A DNA stretch of 32,649 nucleotides from Nitrospiria bacterium (GTDB lineage Bacteria > Nitrospirota > RBG-16-64-22), in contig CAKKSE010000071.1 in assembly GCA_919903025.1 (NCBI GenBank), forward strand, positions 1 through 32,649, read 5' to 3'. The translations under genes and the position numbers were made by a program. The notes beneath the pieces were generated by a model. It made no database searches and was not told where the DNA came from. It saw only the letters and a program-made list of their open reading frames with translations. The first letter of the stretch is position 1, and each line of letters opens with the position of its first letter. Shown here piece after piece: positions 1 to 7,987 of this stretch.

Positions 1-1
1 C

Positions 2-556
2 GTCCGCCTCGTCACGGGGCCGGTGAGTCTTCCCGCGCCTCAAGGGGCCGAAGTCGCGCGGGTCGAAACGGGAGCGGAGATGGCGGAAGCGGTTGACCGC
101 GCGATCGGGGCGTCGACCGTCCTCGTCATGTCGGCGGCCGTCTCCGACTGGCGCCCGGAATCGCCCTCCGGCCGAAAGATTAAGAAAGACGCCGCTCCCC
201 CGCGGATAGACCTCGTTCAGAATCCGGACATCCTCGAAGCGGCCTGCCGGAACAAGGGGGACAGGATCGTGATCGGGTTCGCCGCCGAGACGGACGATCT
301 GCTCGCGCACGCAAGGGAAAAGCTCGCGCGCAAGGGAGTCGATCTCCTGGTCGCCAACGACGTCGCCTCTCCCGATTCCGGATTCGACGTGGAGACGAAC
401 CGGGCGGTCTTCCTCATGGCCGACGGGTCCGAGGAATCACTGCCTCTCATGACCAAGGACCGTCTAGCCGATCTTATCCTGGACCGTGTCCGCGCGATCC
501 GCCGGAAGGGGGAGACGAGCCCCGTGGGTGCCGGCGATCTTTTTGAAAATCAATAG
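2..556 (+). CDS. coaBC: CoaBC C-terminal part (phosphopantothenate-cysteine ligase), 5' truncated
   Basis: This is the last ~184 residues of the bifunctional coenzyme A enzyme, whose CoaB half joins cysteine to 4'-phosphopantothenate using CTP. The reading frame is open from base 2, so the gene begins outside the window; the internal GTG at 23 is not the true start. Visible CoaB signatures are a GPV-L-P segment followed by V-ETGAEM, the KIKKD stretch leading to an N-P-D-I-L motif, GFAAET, and the K-GVDLLVAND block with the conserved lysine region. The tail after the FDVETNRAVFL strand is of normal length. The N-terminal CoaC decarboxylase domain is presumed upstream but cannot be seen. About 18 bp after the stop lies a promoter-like sequence, so the next gene probably starts a new unit. 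Confidence 0.93.
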   Translation, partial: VRLVTGPVSLPAPQGAEVARVETGAEMAEAVDRAIGASTVLVMSAAVSDWRPESPSGRKIKKDAAPPRIDLVQNPDILEAACRNKGDRIVIGFAAETDDLLAHAREKLARKGVDLLVANDVASPDSGFDVETNRAVFLMADGSEESLPLMTKDRLADLILDRVRAIRRKGETSPVGAGDLFENQ

Positions 557-574
557 GATAGCAGGCCATTCCGC

Positions 575-602
575 TTGACTTTCCGCAACTCCCTGGTAAC
601 AT
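575..602 (+). promoter_or_regulatory. Sigma70-type promoter candidate ahead of the TPR/roadblock/aroQ genes
   Basis: TTGACT at 575-580 (5 of 6 consensus) and TAACAT at 597-602 (4 of 6) are 16 bp apart. The site lies just after coaBC and would give an untranslated leader of about 105 bases before the ATG at 716. This is seen in sequence only. Confidence 0.45.
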
Positions 603-715
603 AAAAACTATCGATAGCGTCGGGTCTTCCCAGGTCTCCCTCCAAACGGAAGGCCGTGGGCCACAAAACGGGCCAAGGAAGGTGTTCGGCCCACGAGAGG
701 CAACCCGAGGAAGGT

Positions 716-1981
716 ATGGCGATCGACCCGCAGAAGTCCAGGGCGTCCTCGGCTGAGATTCAGAAACTCTCCGAGCGCATCGGCCGCGATCCCGGCTCCA
801 GGCTGTTCGTCCCCCTCGCGGAGGAGTATCGAAAGCTCGGACAACTCGACCGCGCGATTGAGACGCTCCGAGGCGGATTGAAGATCGTCCCGAACTACAC
901 CACGGCCCGCGTCGCCCTGGGGCGCCTCCTTCTCGAAAAGGGGGCGCTGGCCGAAGCCAGAGAGGAGTTCGAGGCCGTCCTTCTGGACGCGCCAGAGAAC
1001 CTCCTGGCCAACAAGAAACTGGCGGAAGTCTACCGGGCGCTCGGCATGAACGCGGAGGCTCTCAAGGTCTACCGGCGCTTGGCCGCTCTGGACCCGTTCG
1101 ACAACGAGTCCCAGGCGGCCCTCAAGACCCTGGAGCCCGTCGTCTCGAAGGAAGAGCCCGCCGCAAGGACCCCCGAGCCGGGGCCTTCCGCACCTCCCGC
1201 CGAGAAGCCCGTCGAAAAGGAAGAGGAGTACCTCGGGAGTCCTCTCGAGGAGATATTCCTCCAGCCTGCCGAAATCGCGCCGGAGGCTGAAACCCGGCAG
1301 ATCGAGCCGCCGGTCGCGGGAACGGCGATTCCTGAACCTGCCCCTCCAGCGGATCTCTTTGGGGGGGAAGAAGAGCCCGTCCTTATCCTCGAAGAACCTG
1401 AATTCGTACAACCCGCTCCCTCTGCGCCGCCTGAGACGCCTCCCGGCATCACGCCGGCGCCTGCAGAGGCGCACATCGAGCCTGAGGCCCCGGCGGAGGA
1501 AGAGATCTTCGAGATCGCCATCGAGGAGGAAGAAGAGCCTCAGGCGGTTCCGCCGGCGCCCGAGGCCGCGGTCCCGTCCGAGCCACTCGATCTCGATCTG
1601 GCCGCCGAGCGGGCCGTTCTCGAAGGCCGGTACGAAGAGGCCCGGGAACTTCTCGAACGATCCCTTGGCCGGGATCCTCGGAACGACCGCGTGCGGGGGA
1701 GACTGGAGGACCTCCGCTTCCTGATGGAACTGGAGTCACGGGCTTCGGCGCGCGTACCCGAAGCGCAACGGCCGCCGGAAGCGCCCGCCGCTCTGGGCGT
1801 GATCGAACAAATCGTGTCCGCCGCCGGAATCATCGAACTGGAGCCGGAAGCGCCCGAGGTTATTGCTCCTCCGGCGAGGCCGCCGGCCGCTGCCGGGGAA
1901 GAGACCCATCAGGCCGAGGCGATCGCAAAACTCGAATCCTGGCTGAACGCGGTCAGACGGGCGAAGGAGGCGAGAAGATGA
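716..1981 (+). CDS. TPR protein with long acidic proline-rich linker
   Basis: A 421-residue protein of unknown specific role. Residues ~29-130 contain about three tetratricopeptide repeats (for example FVPLAEEYRKLGQLDRAIET and the next A-LGRLLLEKGALAEAREEF unit), which normally act as protein-protein scaffolds. Residues ~140-310 are low complexity, rich in Pro, Glu and Ala. A further TPR-like helix pair (LEGRYEEARELLERSLGRDP) follows near residue 305, with a short charged C-terminal helix. I see no signal peptide, so it is probably cytosolic. I chose the ATG at 716 over the in-frame GTG at 656 because GAGGAAGG lies directly before it and the TPR fold begins soon after. Its stop overlaps the start of the roadblock gene by 4 bp, which implies translational coupling and possibly a shared complex. 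Confidence 0.8.
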   Translation: MAIDPQKSRASSAEIQKLSERIGRDPGSRLFVPLAEEYRKLGQLDRAIETLRGGLKIVPNYTTARVALGRLLLEKGALAEAREEFEAVLLDAPENLLANKKLAEVYRALGMNAEALKVYRRLAALDPFDNESQAALKTLEPVVSKEEPAARTPEPGPSAPPAEKPVEKEEEYLGSPLEEIFLQPAEIAPEAETRQIEPPVAGTAIPEPAPPADLFGGEEEPVLILEEPEFVQPAPSAPPETPPGITPAPAEAHIEPEAPAEEEIFEIAIEEEEEPQAVPPAPEAAVPSEPLDLDLAAERAVLEGRYEEARELLERSLGRDPRNDRVRGRLEDLRFLMELESRASARVPEAQRPPEAPAALGVIEQIVSAAGIIELEPEAPEVIAPPARPPAAAGEETHQAEAIAKLESWLNAVRRAKEARR

Positions 1982-2334
1982 CTTTCGGCGCGATTCTCCA
2001 GGACGCCGTTTCGCAGGTGGACGGCGCCCTGGGCGCGATCATGCTCGACGGAGACGGGATCGCCGTGGATGAAGTCCGCGCCGATCCGAACCTTGACCTG
2101 GCGATCGTCGCCGCCGAGTACTCGACCATCCTGCGCGAAACCCAGCGCGCGGGGACCGAGACCGGCATCGGCCTTCCGGAGGAGATCACGGTCCGGTCGT
2201 CCCGAACCGTCCTCATCATCCGCCGGGCGGGGGACGGTTACTTCGTCGTCCTCGCGCTCTCGCCGGAGGCCAACTTCGGCAAGGGGCGGTTCGTCCTGAG
2301 GCGCACCGTGGCGCGACTGGAGGACGAGCTGTGA
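1978..2334 (+). CDS. Roadblock/LC7 domain protein
   Basis: A 118-residue single-domain protein with the roadblock/LC7 pattern: an N-terminal helix ([23 protein letters not shown]), a strand reading GIAVDEV, a long helix over [17 protein letters not shown], a strand with [12 protein letters not shown], and a final [22 protein letters not shown]. Relatives (MglB and similar) bind small Ras-like GTPases as activators or scaffolds, often in polarity or motility. No GTPase is next to it here; its partner by position is the TPR protein just upstream (4-bp overlap). It overlaps aroQ by 4 bp. The domain call is by fold pattern; the biological role is unknown. Confidence 0.75.
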   Translation: MTFGAILQDAVSQVDGALGAIMLDGDGIAVDEVRADPNLDLAIVAAEYSTILRETQRAGTETGIGLPEEITVRSSRTVLIIRRAGDGYFVVLALSPEANFGKGRFVLRRTVARLEDEL

Positions 2335-2792
2335 GCCAGGCCGCGCGCCTGCTCGTCCTGCACGGGCCGAACCTCAACCTCCTCGGCACCCGCGAGCCGG
2401 GGATCTACGGAAGCGCGACGCTCGCCGAGATCGACGTCCGGATCCGCGAGGAATGCCAGGCGCTCGGCGCCGAGGTCCGCATCCTGCAATCGAACCACGA
2501 AGGCGCCCTCGTCGACGCCATCCAGGGCGCGCGCACGACCGCGGACGCGCTGGTCCTCAACGCCGCGGCGTATACGCATACCTCCGTCGCCATCCGGGAC
2601 GCCGTGGCGGCGCTTCAGGTCCCGGTCGTCGAGGTCCACCTCTCCAACATTTTCGCCCGCGAGCGGTTCCGCCGCCGGTCGCTCCTGTCGGACGTGGTCT
2701 CCGGCGTCATCACCGGCTTCGGCCCCGAGAGCTACGTCCTCGGCGTCCGGGCGGCCCTTTCTCTCCTCTCGCGTCCTCCCGCCGCCCGATAG
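2331..2792 (+). CDS. aroQ: Type II 3-dehydroquinate dehydratase
   Basis: Catalyses the third shikimate step, 3-dehydroquinate to 3-dehydroshikimate, as a cytosolic dodecamer in known members. The 153-residue length is typical. Family motifs are all present: [12 protein letters not shown] near residue 14, the GIYG segment carrying the catalytic tyrosine, [21 protein letters not shown] with the catalytic-histidine block, and the R-R-SLLSD region. It starts at GTG 2331, overlapping the roadblock stop. Gene order aroQ-efp-accB-accC recurs in several bacterial groups, which supports the call. The efp promoter lies just beyond its stop. Confidence 0.95.
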   Translation: MSQAARLLVLHGPNLNLLGTREPGIYGSATLAEIDVRIREECQALGAEVRILQSNHEGALVDAIQGARTTADALVLNAAAYTHTSVAIRDAVAALQVPVVEVHLSNIFARERFRRRSLLSDVVSGVITGFGPESYVLGVRAALSLLSRPPAAR

Positions 2793-2807
2793 CGCGCGAC
2801 GAACCCG

Positions 2808-2836
2808 TTTACAGAAGGGCCGGTTCGTGCTATTCT
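2808..2836 (+). promoter_or_regulatory. Promoter candidate with extended -10, upstream of efp
   Basis: TTTACA at 2808-2813 (5 of 6) and TATTCT at 2831-2836 (4 of 6) are separated by exactly 17 bp. A TG dinucleotide one base before the -10 makes an extended -10 element. The predicted RNA start near 2843 leaves a ~47-base leader before efp. This would be the main promoter of the long efp-to-rlpA string. Confidence 0.5.
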
Positions 2837-2889
2837 CCCTGGCCTTCATTGAGGGCCAATCCTCTTTTCCGCTGGTCACTGACGGAGTG

Positions 2890-3465
2890 ATGCCCGTGTT
2901 GTCCACAAGCGAAATTCGAAACGGCGCCAAGATCGAGATCGACGGGGAGCCGTTCATCATCGTCGACTTTCAGCACGTCAAGCCCGGAAAGGGAGGCGGG
3001 TTCGTCCGCACGAAGATCAAGTCGCTCAAGAGCGGCAACGTCATCGACCGGACGTTCCGCACGGGCGAGAAGCTCGACACGCCGGACCTCGAAGAGAAAT
3101 CGATGCAGTTCCTCTACCAAGGCGAGGGACAGTACCACTTCATGGACACGGCCACGTACGAGCAGATTTTCCTGACGGCCGACCATCTTGGACAGTCCCG
3201 GGACTTCCTCAAGGAGAACATGGTCGTCAACATCCTCTTCCATAACGGCAGGGCGATCGGGGTGGATCTGCCCATCTTCGTGGAACTGGCGATCGCCGAG
3301 ACGGACCCCGGCATCAAGGGAGACACCGCGTCGGGCGGCGCGAAGCCGGCCATTCTCGAGTCCGGCGCCACGGTCCGCGTGCCGCTCTATCTGAACGTCG
3401 GCGACATCATCAAAGTTGACACCCGGACCGGCACGTACGTGGAGCGGGTCCGAGCGGCGGGGTGA
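2890..3465 (+). CDS. efp: Translation elongation factor P
   Basis: EF-P relieves ribosome stalling at consecutive prolines by entering the E site. The protein is ~191 residues, close to the usual 185-190. Conserved blocks are STSEIRNG, the exposed loop KPGKGGGF whose lysine sits where E. coli EF-P carries its modified Lys34, FRTGEKLDTPDLEEK, QYHFMD, and the C-terminal oligonucleotide-binding domain with DTRTGTYVERV. The start is uncertain by two codons. ATG 2890 has GGAG only 2 bases upstream. GTG 2896 has the same GGAG at a normal 8-base spacing and gives the more typical M-LSTSEIRNG start. No modification gene (epmA, epmB, earP or similar) is in this window. Confidence 0.95.
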   Translation: MPVLSTSEIRNGAKIEIDGEPFIIVDFQHVKPGKGGGFVRTKIKSLKSGNVIDRTFRTGEKLDTPDLEEKSMQFLYQGEGQYHFMDTATYEQIFLTADHLGQSRDFLKENMVVNILFHNGRAIGVDLPIFVELAIAETDPGIKGDTASGGAKPAILESGATVRVPLYLNVGDIIKVDTRTGTYVERVRAAG

Positions 3466-3467
3466 CG

Positions 3468-3941
3468 ATGAACCTGAAGGAAATCCGCGAGATCATAGAC
3501 CTCATCATCCGCACGGACGTCTCGGAGATCGAAATCGAGAAATCCGGCATCCGCGTTCGGGTCCGCCGCGGGGCGCTTCCCGCCGCGCCGCCGCCCGCCC
3601 ACGGGGCGGAGATGGTCGTCTCGGCGGCCGCCGCCGTCCCGATCTCGGCCCAGACGGCCGCCGGGGAGGCGAAACGCGACGAAGGGGTCCTGATCTGCGC
3701 GCCGATCGTCGGGACCTTTTACCGCTCTCCCGCGCCCGAGGCCAAACCGTACGTGGAAATCGGCGACGTCGTCAAGAAAGGCCAAGTCCTCGGGCTCATC
3801 GAAGCCATGAAGCTGATGAACGAGATCGAGTCCGAAGCCGACGGCCGGGTCGCGGAGATCCTCGCCGAGAACGCCAAGCCCGTCGAGTACGGCACGCCCC
3901 TCTTCCGCATCGAACCGGCAGCCCCGGCCGCGCGTGTTTAA
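3468..3941 (+). CDS. accB: Acetyl-CoA carboxylase biotin carboxyl carrier protein
   Basis: Carries the biotin that shuttles CO2 from AccC to the carboxyltransferase in the first step of fatty-acid synthesis. It is 157 residues long. The N-terminal helix reads LKEIREIIDLIIRTDVSEIEIE, followed by an Ala/Pro-rich linker at ~36-66 and the biotinyl domain (VGTFYRSPAPEAKPYVEIGD) with the E-A-M-K-L-M motif, placing the biotinylated lysine at residue 115. ATG 3468 is preferred; a GTG at 3462 overlapping the efp stop is in frame and adds only two residues. It overlaps accC by 8 bp. No accA or accD is present in the window. Confidence 0.95.
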   Translation: MNLKEIREIIDLIIRTDVSEIEIEKSGIRVRVRRGALPAAPPPAHGAEMVVSAAAAVPISAQTAAGEAKRDEGVLICAPIVGTFYRSPAPEAKPYVEIGDVVKKGQVLGLIEAMKLMNEIESEADGRVAEILAENAKPVEYGTPLFRIEPAAPAARV

Positions 3942-5277
3942 GAAAGTCCTGATCGCGAACCGCGGCGAGATCGCCGTTCGGATCATCCGGGCCTGCCGGG
4001 AACTGGGCATCAAGACGGTCGCCGTCTTTTCGAAGGCCGACGCTGATTCCCTCCACGTTCGCTACGCCGACGAAGCCTTCTGCATCGGCCCGGCCGACAG
4101 CGCATCTTCATACCGCAACATCGCCAACATTCTCTCCGCCGCCGAAATCACGGACGCCGAGGCGATCCATCCCGGCTACGGCTTTCTGGCCGAGGACGCC
4201 AACTTCGCCGAAGTCTGCTCGTCGGTCGGAATCCGGTTCATCGGACCGACGCCGGAAAACATCCGCCTGATGGGAGACAAGGCGCGGGCCCGCGAGGCCG
4301 CCCACCGCGCCGGCGTGCCGGTCCTTCCGGGCAGTCCCGGACCCCTCCGGGACGAGAAAGAGGCGCTCAAGCTGGCCCAGAAGATCGGGTTTCCCGTCAT
4401 CCTCAAGGCGGCGGCGGGCGGGGGAGGGCGGGGAATGCGCGTCATCCACACCGAGGCTTCCCTCGGAAACGCGTTCCACCAGGCCCAGTCCGAGGCCATG
4501 GCCTCGTTCGGCAGCGGGGAAATCTACATCGAGAAGTACGTCGTCGACCCGAGGCACATCGAGATCCAGGTGCTGGCCGACGAGCGGGGGGCCGCCGTTC
4601 ACCTGGGCGAGCGCGAATGCTCGATCCAGCGGCGCCACCAGAAGATCCTCGAGGAAGCGCCCTCCGCCGTCCTGACGGAAAAGATCCGCAAGCGGATGGG
4701 GGAGGCGGCGATCGACCTCGTCAAAGCGGCCCGGTACCGGAACGCCGGGACCGTGGAGTTCCTGATCGACAAGGACCTCAAGTTCTACTTCATCGAAATG
4801 AACACGCGGGTCCAGGTCGAGCACCCCGTCACCGAGGCGATCACCGGAATCGACATCGTCAAGGAGCAGATCCGGCTGGCCGCCGGCGATTCGCTCGACA
4901 TGAAACAGCGGGACATCCTGTTCGTCGGCCATGCCATCGAGTGCCGCATCAACGCGGAAGATCCCGACACGTTCCTCCCCTCGCCGGGCCGCGTCACCCG
5001 GTTTGACCTGCCGGGGGGGCCGGGGGTCCGGGTTGACACGGCCGTCTACGCGGGGTACACAATTCCTCCTCAATACGATTCGCTGGTCGCCAAGGTGATC
5101 GTCCACGGCAAGACCCGGGACGAGGCGATCGCCCGGATGGCACGGGCGCTCGACGAGAGCCGGATCGAGGAGATCAAGACGAACATCCCTCTCCAGAGGA
5201 AGATCATGGCCGATCCCGATTTCAAGCGGGGGAAGTACACGACCCACTTCCTCGAACGCTACGCGCCCGAGCCTTGA
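3934..5277 (+). CDS. accC: Acetyl-CoA carboxylase biotin carboxylase subunit
   Basis: ATP-dependent carboxylation of AccB-bound biotin. At 447 residues it matches the E. coli enzyme. The N-terminal IANRGEIAVRIIRACRELG is diagnostic. The ATP-grasp domain shows GDKARAREAA, the glycine-rich KAAAGGGGRGMR loop near residue 160, ECSIQRRHQKILEEAPS with the active-site Cys/His/Lys region, and E-M-N-T-R-V-Q-V-E-H-P-V-T-E, the metal- and biotin-contacting segment. The C-terminal domain with ECRINAEDP follows. It starts at GTG 3934, eight bases before accB ends, which is strong translational coupling expected for subunits made in a fixed ratio. Confidence 0.97.
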   Translation: MFKKVLIANRGEIAVRIIRACRELGIKTVAVFSKADADSLHVRYADEAFCIGPADSASSYRNIANILSAAEITDAEAIHPGYGFLAEDANFAEVCSSVGIRFIGPTPENIRLMGDKARAREAAHRAGVPVLPGSPGPLRDEKEALKLAQKIGFPVILKAAAGGGGRGMRVIHTEASLGNAFHQAQSEAMASFGSGEIYIEKYVVDPRHIEIQVLADERGAAVHLGERECSIQRRHQKILEEAPSAVLTEKIRKRMGEAAIDLVKAARYRNAGTVEFLIDKDLKFYFIEMNTRVQVEHPVTEAITGIDIVKEQIRLAAGDSLDMKQRDILFVGHAIECRINAEDPDTFLPSPGRVTRFDLPGGPGVRVDTAVYAGYTIPPQYDSLVAKVIVHGKTRDEAIARMARALDESRIEEIKTNIPLQRKIMADPDFKRGKYTTHFLERYAPEP

Positions 5278-5918
5278 GCCGCGCTTGCCCTGATCTCGTC
5301 GTCATCTTGGACGGAGTGCCGATCCGGAATCGGCCGGCGGCCGACTGGATATCCGACTTGGCGTCAGTCGGCGTCTCCGCCGTCCAGTTTCGCGCGCCGG
5401 GGATTTCCCGGAGGGAAAAATGGGTCCGATCCCGGCCGATGCGCGGGGCCGCCGGCCGGGCCGGCATCCGGTTCTTCGTAAACGACGACGCGGACCTGGC
5501 CCTCGCGCTTTCGGCCGACGGCGTCCACGTTGGCCAGACGGACCTTCCCGTGGCGTGCGTCCGAAAGGCGGTCGGGCCCGGGCTCATGATCGGGGTTTCC
5601 GCTCGGACGCCCGATGAAGCCCTCCGGGCCGAACGGGAAGGGGCGGACTATCTCGGCGCGGGGGCGGTCTTCCCGACCTTCTCCAAACCGGGAGCGCCGG
5701 CCATCGGTACGAATGGACTGGCGGCGGTCCGTTCGGCGGTCCGGATTCCCGTCCTGGCCATCGGGGGAATCACGCCGGAGACGGCGCTTCAAGCCCTCGA
5801 CGCGGGCGCCGACGGCGTGGCCGTCATCTCGGCCGTCGTGAACGCGGACGATCCAGGCGCGGCCGCGGCTGCCTTGATTCGCGTTCTCCGGAGCGCCCGC
5901 CCGGGCGGATTGACCTAA
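5274..5918 (+). CDS. ThiE/TenI-family thiamine phosphate synthase-like protein
   Basis: A 214-residue TIM-barrel protein of the thiamine phosphate synthase (ThiE) and TenI group. ThiE joins HMP-PP with thiazole phosphate. Family marks are VQFR, FVNDDADLALALSADGVHVGQ, GVSARTPDEA, GADYLGAGAVFPTFSKPG, IGGITPETA and the closing GADGVAVISAV. One key point differs: the usual Q-x-R-E-K phosphate-binding strand reads QFRAPG, so the lysine that contacts HMP-PP in ThiE is replaced. It may therefore be a diverged ThiE, a TenI-like thiazole tautomerase or a paralogue. It starts with TTG 5274 (TTGA overlap with accC); GTG 5316 is an alternative. No other thiamine gene lies nearby. The symbol is left blank for these reasons. 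Confidence 0.75.
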   Translation: MSRACPDLVVILDGVPIRNRPAADWISDLASVGVSAVQFRAPGISRREKWVRSRPMRGAAGRAGIRFFVNDDADLALALSADGVHVGQTDLPVACVRKAVGPGLMIGVSARTPDEALRAEREGADYLGAGAVFPTFSKPGAPAIGTNGLAAVRSAVRIPVLAIGGITPETALQALDAGADGVAVISAVVNADDPGAAAAALIRVLRSARPGGLT

Positions 5919-5928
5919 GGGGGTTGCC

Positions 5929-7062
5929 ATGAATCGATCGCTTTCCCGGGCCATCGTTCCGATCGCTCTGCTCCTCCCGGCGCTTTGGCTCCCCGGGTGC
6001 GGCGGAAAAGATGAGGCCGTCATTACGGTCGGCGTGGCGGGCCCGATGACGGGCGACCAGAGCAAAATGGGGCAGGACTTCCGGAACGGCGTCGAGTTGG
6101 CCGTGGAGGAGTGGAATGGCCGCGGCGGCGTGCTCGGCAAAAAGATCCGGATCGACGTCAACGACGATCAGCACGATCCAAAGCAGGCCGTCGCCGTGGC
6201 GAACAAGATGGTCAACAAGGGCGTCGTCGGCGTGATCGGACATTTCAATTCGAGCTGTTCCATCCCCGCGTCGGACATCTACGCGAAGGCCGGCGTTCCC
6301 ATGATCACCCCGGCATCCACCAACCCGAAGCTGACGGAAAAGGGGCATCCGACCGTCTTCCGCGTCTGCGGGCGGGACGACCAGCAGGGGAAGGTGGCAG
6401 CCGATTTCGTCGCGAACGTCCTCAAGTCGAAACGCGTGGCGGTCCTCCACGATAAGACCGAGTACGGCCAGGGGCTCGCCGACGAGTTCCGGAAATCGCT
6501 CGGAACCCGCGCCGAGGTCACAGCCTACGAGGCGGTCATCCAGGGCGACAAGGACTTCAAGGCCGTCCTCACGAAGGTGAAGCGGGCCGATCCCGACCTC
6601 CTCTATTTCGGCGGCGTCTATCCTGAGGCCGGTCTCCTCGTCCGCCAAGCCCGCGAGCTGGGAATCACAGCCCCGCTCTTCTCCGGCGACGGGACGATCG
6701 ACACCAAGTTCATCGAGATCGCCGGCCCCGCGGCCGAGGGGACGTACCTCACCTTCTCGCCAGACCCGGAGAAAGTCCCGACCGCGAAGTTGTTCCTCGA
6801 CGCCTACCGCAGGAAATACGGCCCGCACGGCCCGTATTCGATCTACGCGTACGACGCGGCCAACATCCTCCTCGCGGCGATCCGGGACGCCGGGACGACC
6901 GACGGACGCGCCGTCTCGAAGAAGATCCGAGACTCGTCGTTCCGCGGCGCGCTCGGTGAAATCGCGTTCGATCCGAAGGGCGATGTTAGGACGGCCCCTT
7001 ACGTCGTCTGGATCACCCGCGGCGGGAAGTTCGAGGAGATCGCCTCCAAACCGGCACCCTGA
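5929..7062 (+). CDS. livJ: Branched-chain amino-acid type ABC transporter substrate-binding lipoprotein
   Basis: The periplasmic receptor of the HAAT (LivJ/LivK) importer family. The 377 residues open with a lipoprotein signal: a positively charged start, a hydrophobic core, then the lipobox L-P-G-C with the acylated cysteine at residue 24. The mature part has the class I periplasmic-binding fold: GVAGPMTGDQSKMGQDFRNGVELAVEEWN, then D-QHDPKQAVAVANKMV, GVIGHFNSSCSIPASDIYAKAGVPMITPASTNP, and YFGGVYPEAGLLVRQARELG. A good ribosome site (AAGGGGG) precedes the ATG. The full importer follows directly, so ligand capture for LivHMGF is the likely role. The ligand (Leu/Ile/Val, another amino acid, or an amide) cannot be told from sequence. 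Confidence 0.92.
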   Translation: MNRSLSRAIVPIALLLPALWLPGCGGKDEAVITVGVAGPMTGDQSKMGQDFRNGVELAVEEWNGRGGVLGKKIRIDVNDDQHDPKQAVAVANKMVNKGVVGVIGHFNSSCSIPASDIYAKAGVPMITPASTNPKLTEKGHPTVFRVCGRDDQQGKVAADFVANVLKSKRVAVLHDKTEYGQGLADEFRKSLGTRAEVTAYEAVIQGDKDFKAVLTKVKRADPDLLYFGGVYPEAGLLVRQARELGITAPLFSGDGTIDTKFIEIAGPAAEGTYLTFSPDPEKVPTAKLFLDAYRRKYGPHGPYSIYAYDAANILLAAIRDAGTTDGRAVSKKIRDSSFRGALGEIAFDPKGDVRTAPYVVWITRGGKFEEIASKPAP

Positions 7063-7078
7063 CAAGGATGGTGGCGGC

Positions 7079-7987
7079 GTGCTCGTCCAGCAGATCATCA
7101 ACGGCCTGACGCTCGGGTCCGTCTACGCCCTGATCGCCCTGGGCTACACGATGGTCTACGGGATCATCAAGCTCATCAACTTCGCCCACGGCGAGATCTA
7201 CATGATCGGCGCCTACGCCGGGATCGTCTCCATGGGGCTTCTGACCCTCCTCGGCGTCCCGCCCTCCCTTCTTCCGGTCTCCATCCTCGTCTCGTTCCTC
7301 GCCGCTGGCGTCGTCAGCGCCGCTTACGGCGTCACGGTCGAACGGCTGGCGTACCGGCCCCTTCGCCAGGCGCCCCGTCTCTCGCCCCTCATCAGCGCCG
7401 TCGGGGTCTCCATTTTCCTCCAGAACTTCGTCATGCTGTCCCAGGGAGCGGGCGACCTGGTCTTTCCGATCACCTTTCCCTTGGAAGGGATCTCCTTTCT
7501 CGGCGCCCGGATCACCACCCTTCAGATCTTCATCCTGGCGGCGTCGGTCCTGCTCATGGCGGCGCTGACCATGTTCATCAACCGGACCCGGATGGGAACG
7601 GCCATGCGCGCCACGTCACAGGACCGCGTGATGGCCGGGCTGGTGGGGATCAACGTAGACCGGGTGATCGCCGTGACGTTCGCAATCGGGTCGTTGCTCG
7701 CCGCCGTCGCGGGCGTCCTGGTGGGGGTCTACTACGGCCTTGTCAACTTCTCGATCGGCTACGTGGCGGGTCTCAAGGCCTTCACGGCGGCCGTCCTGGG
7801 GGGGATCGGCAGTGTCCCCGGGGCCATGCTCGGGGGCGTCCTCCTGGGCCTTCTCGAAGCGCTCGGCGCCGCCTATATATCGAGCGAATACAAGGACGCC
7901 TTCGCCTTCCTGGTCCTGATCGCCGTCCTGATCTTCAGGCCCCAGGGTCTCATGGGGAGCGCGGACGGCTCCGGAGAGAAGGTCTAG
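7079..7987 (+). CDS. livH: Branched-chain amino-acid type ABC transporter permease (LivH)
   Basis: Inner-membrane permease, 302 residues from GTG 7079, with about eight hydrophobic segments. It begins with the typical LivH block QQIINGLTLGSVYALIALGYTMVYGIIKLINFAHGE. It also has TRMGTAMRATSQD in the cytoplasmic coupling loop and GGIGSVPGAMLGGVLLGLLE near the end. An open frame runs back to 6956 inside livJ, but homology and AAGG at 7064-7067 support the later start. The stop directly abuts the livM ATG with no gap, consistent with heterodimer subunits made together. Confidence 0.93.
   Translation: MLVQQIINGLTLGSVYALIALGYTMVYGIIKLINFAHGEIYMIGAYAGIVSMGLLTLLGVPPSLLPVSILVSFLAAGVVSAAYGVTVERLAYRPLRQAPRLSPLISAVGVSIFLQNFVMLSQGAGDLVFPITFPLEGISFLGARITTLQIFILAASVLLMAALTMFINRTRMGTAMRATSQDRVMAGLVGINVDRVIAVTFAIGSLLAAVAGVLVGVYYGLVNFSIGYVAGLKAFTAAVLGGIGSVPGAMLGGVLLGLLEALGAAYISSEYKDAFAFLVLIAVLIFRPQGLMGSADGSGEKV

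Noticed and set aside
608-1474. A 288-codon Arg/Gly-rich minus-strand frame opposite the TPR gene
   Set aside because: Its composition is that of an antisense shadow, and the plus-strand TPR gene has a ribosome site and real repeats.
4108-5247. A 379-codon minus-strand open frame opposite accC
   Set aside because: It is a shadow of the conserved biotin carboxylase gene, with no recognisable domain.
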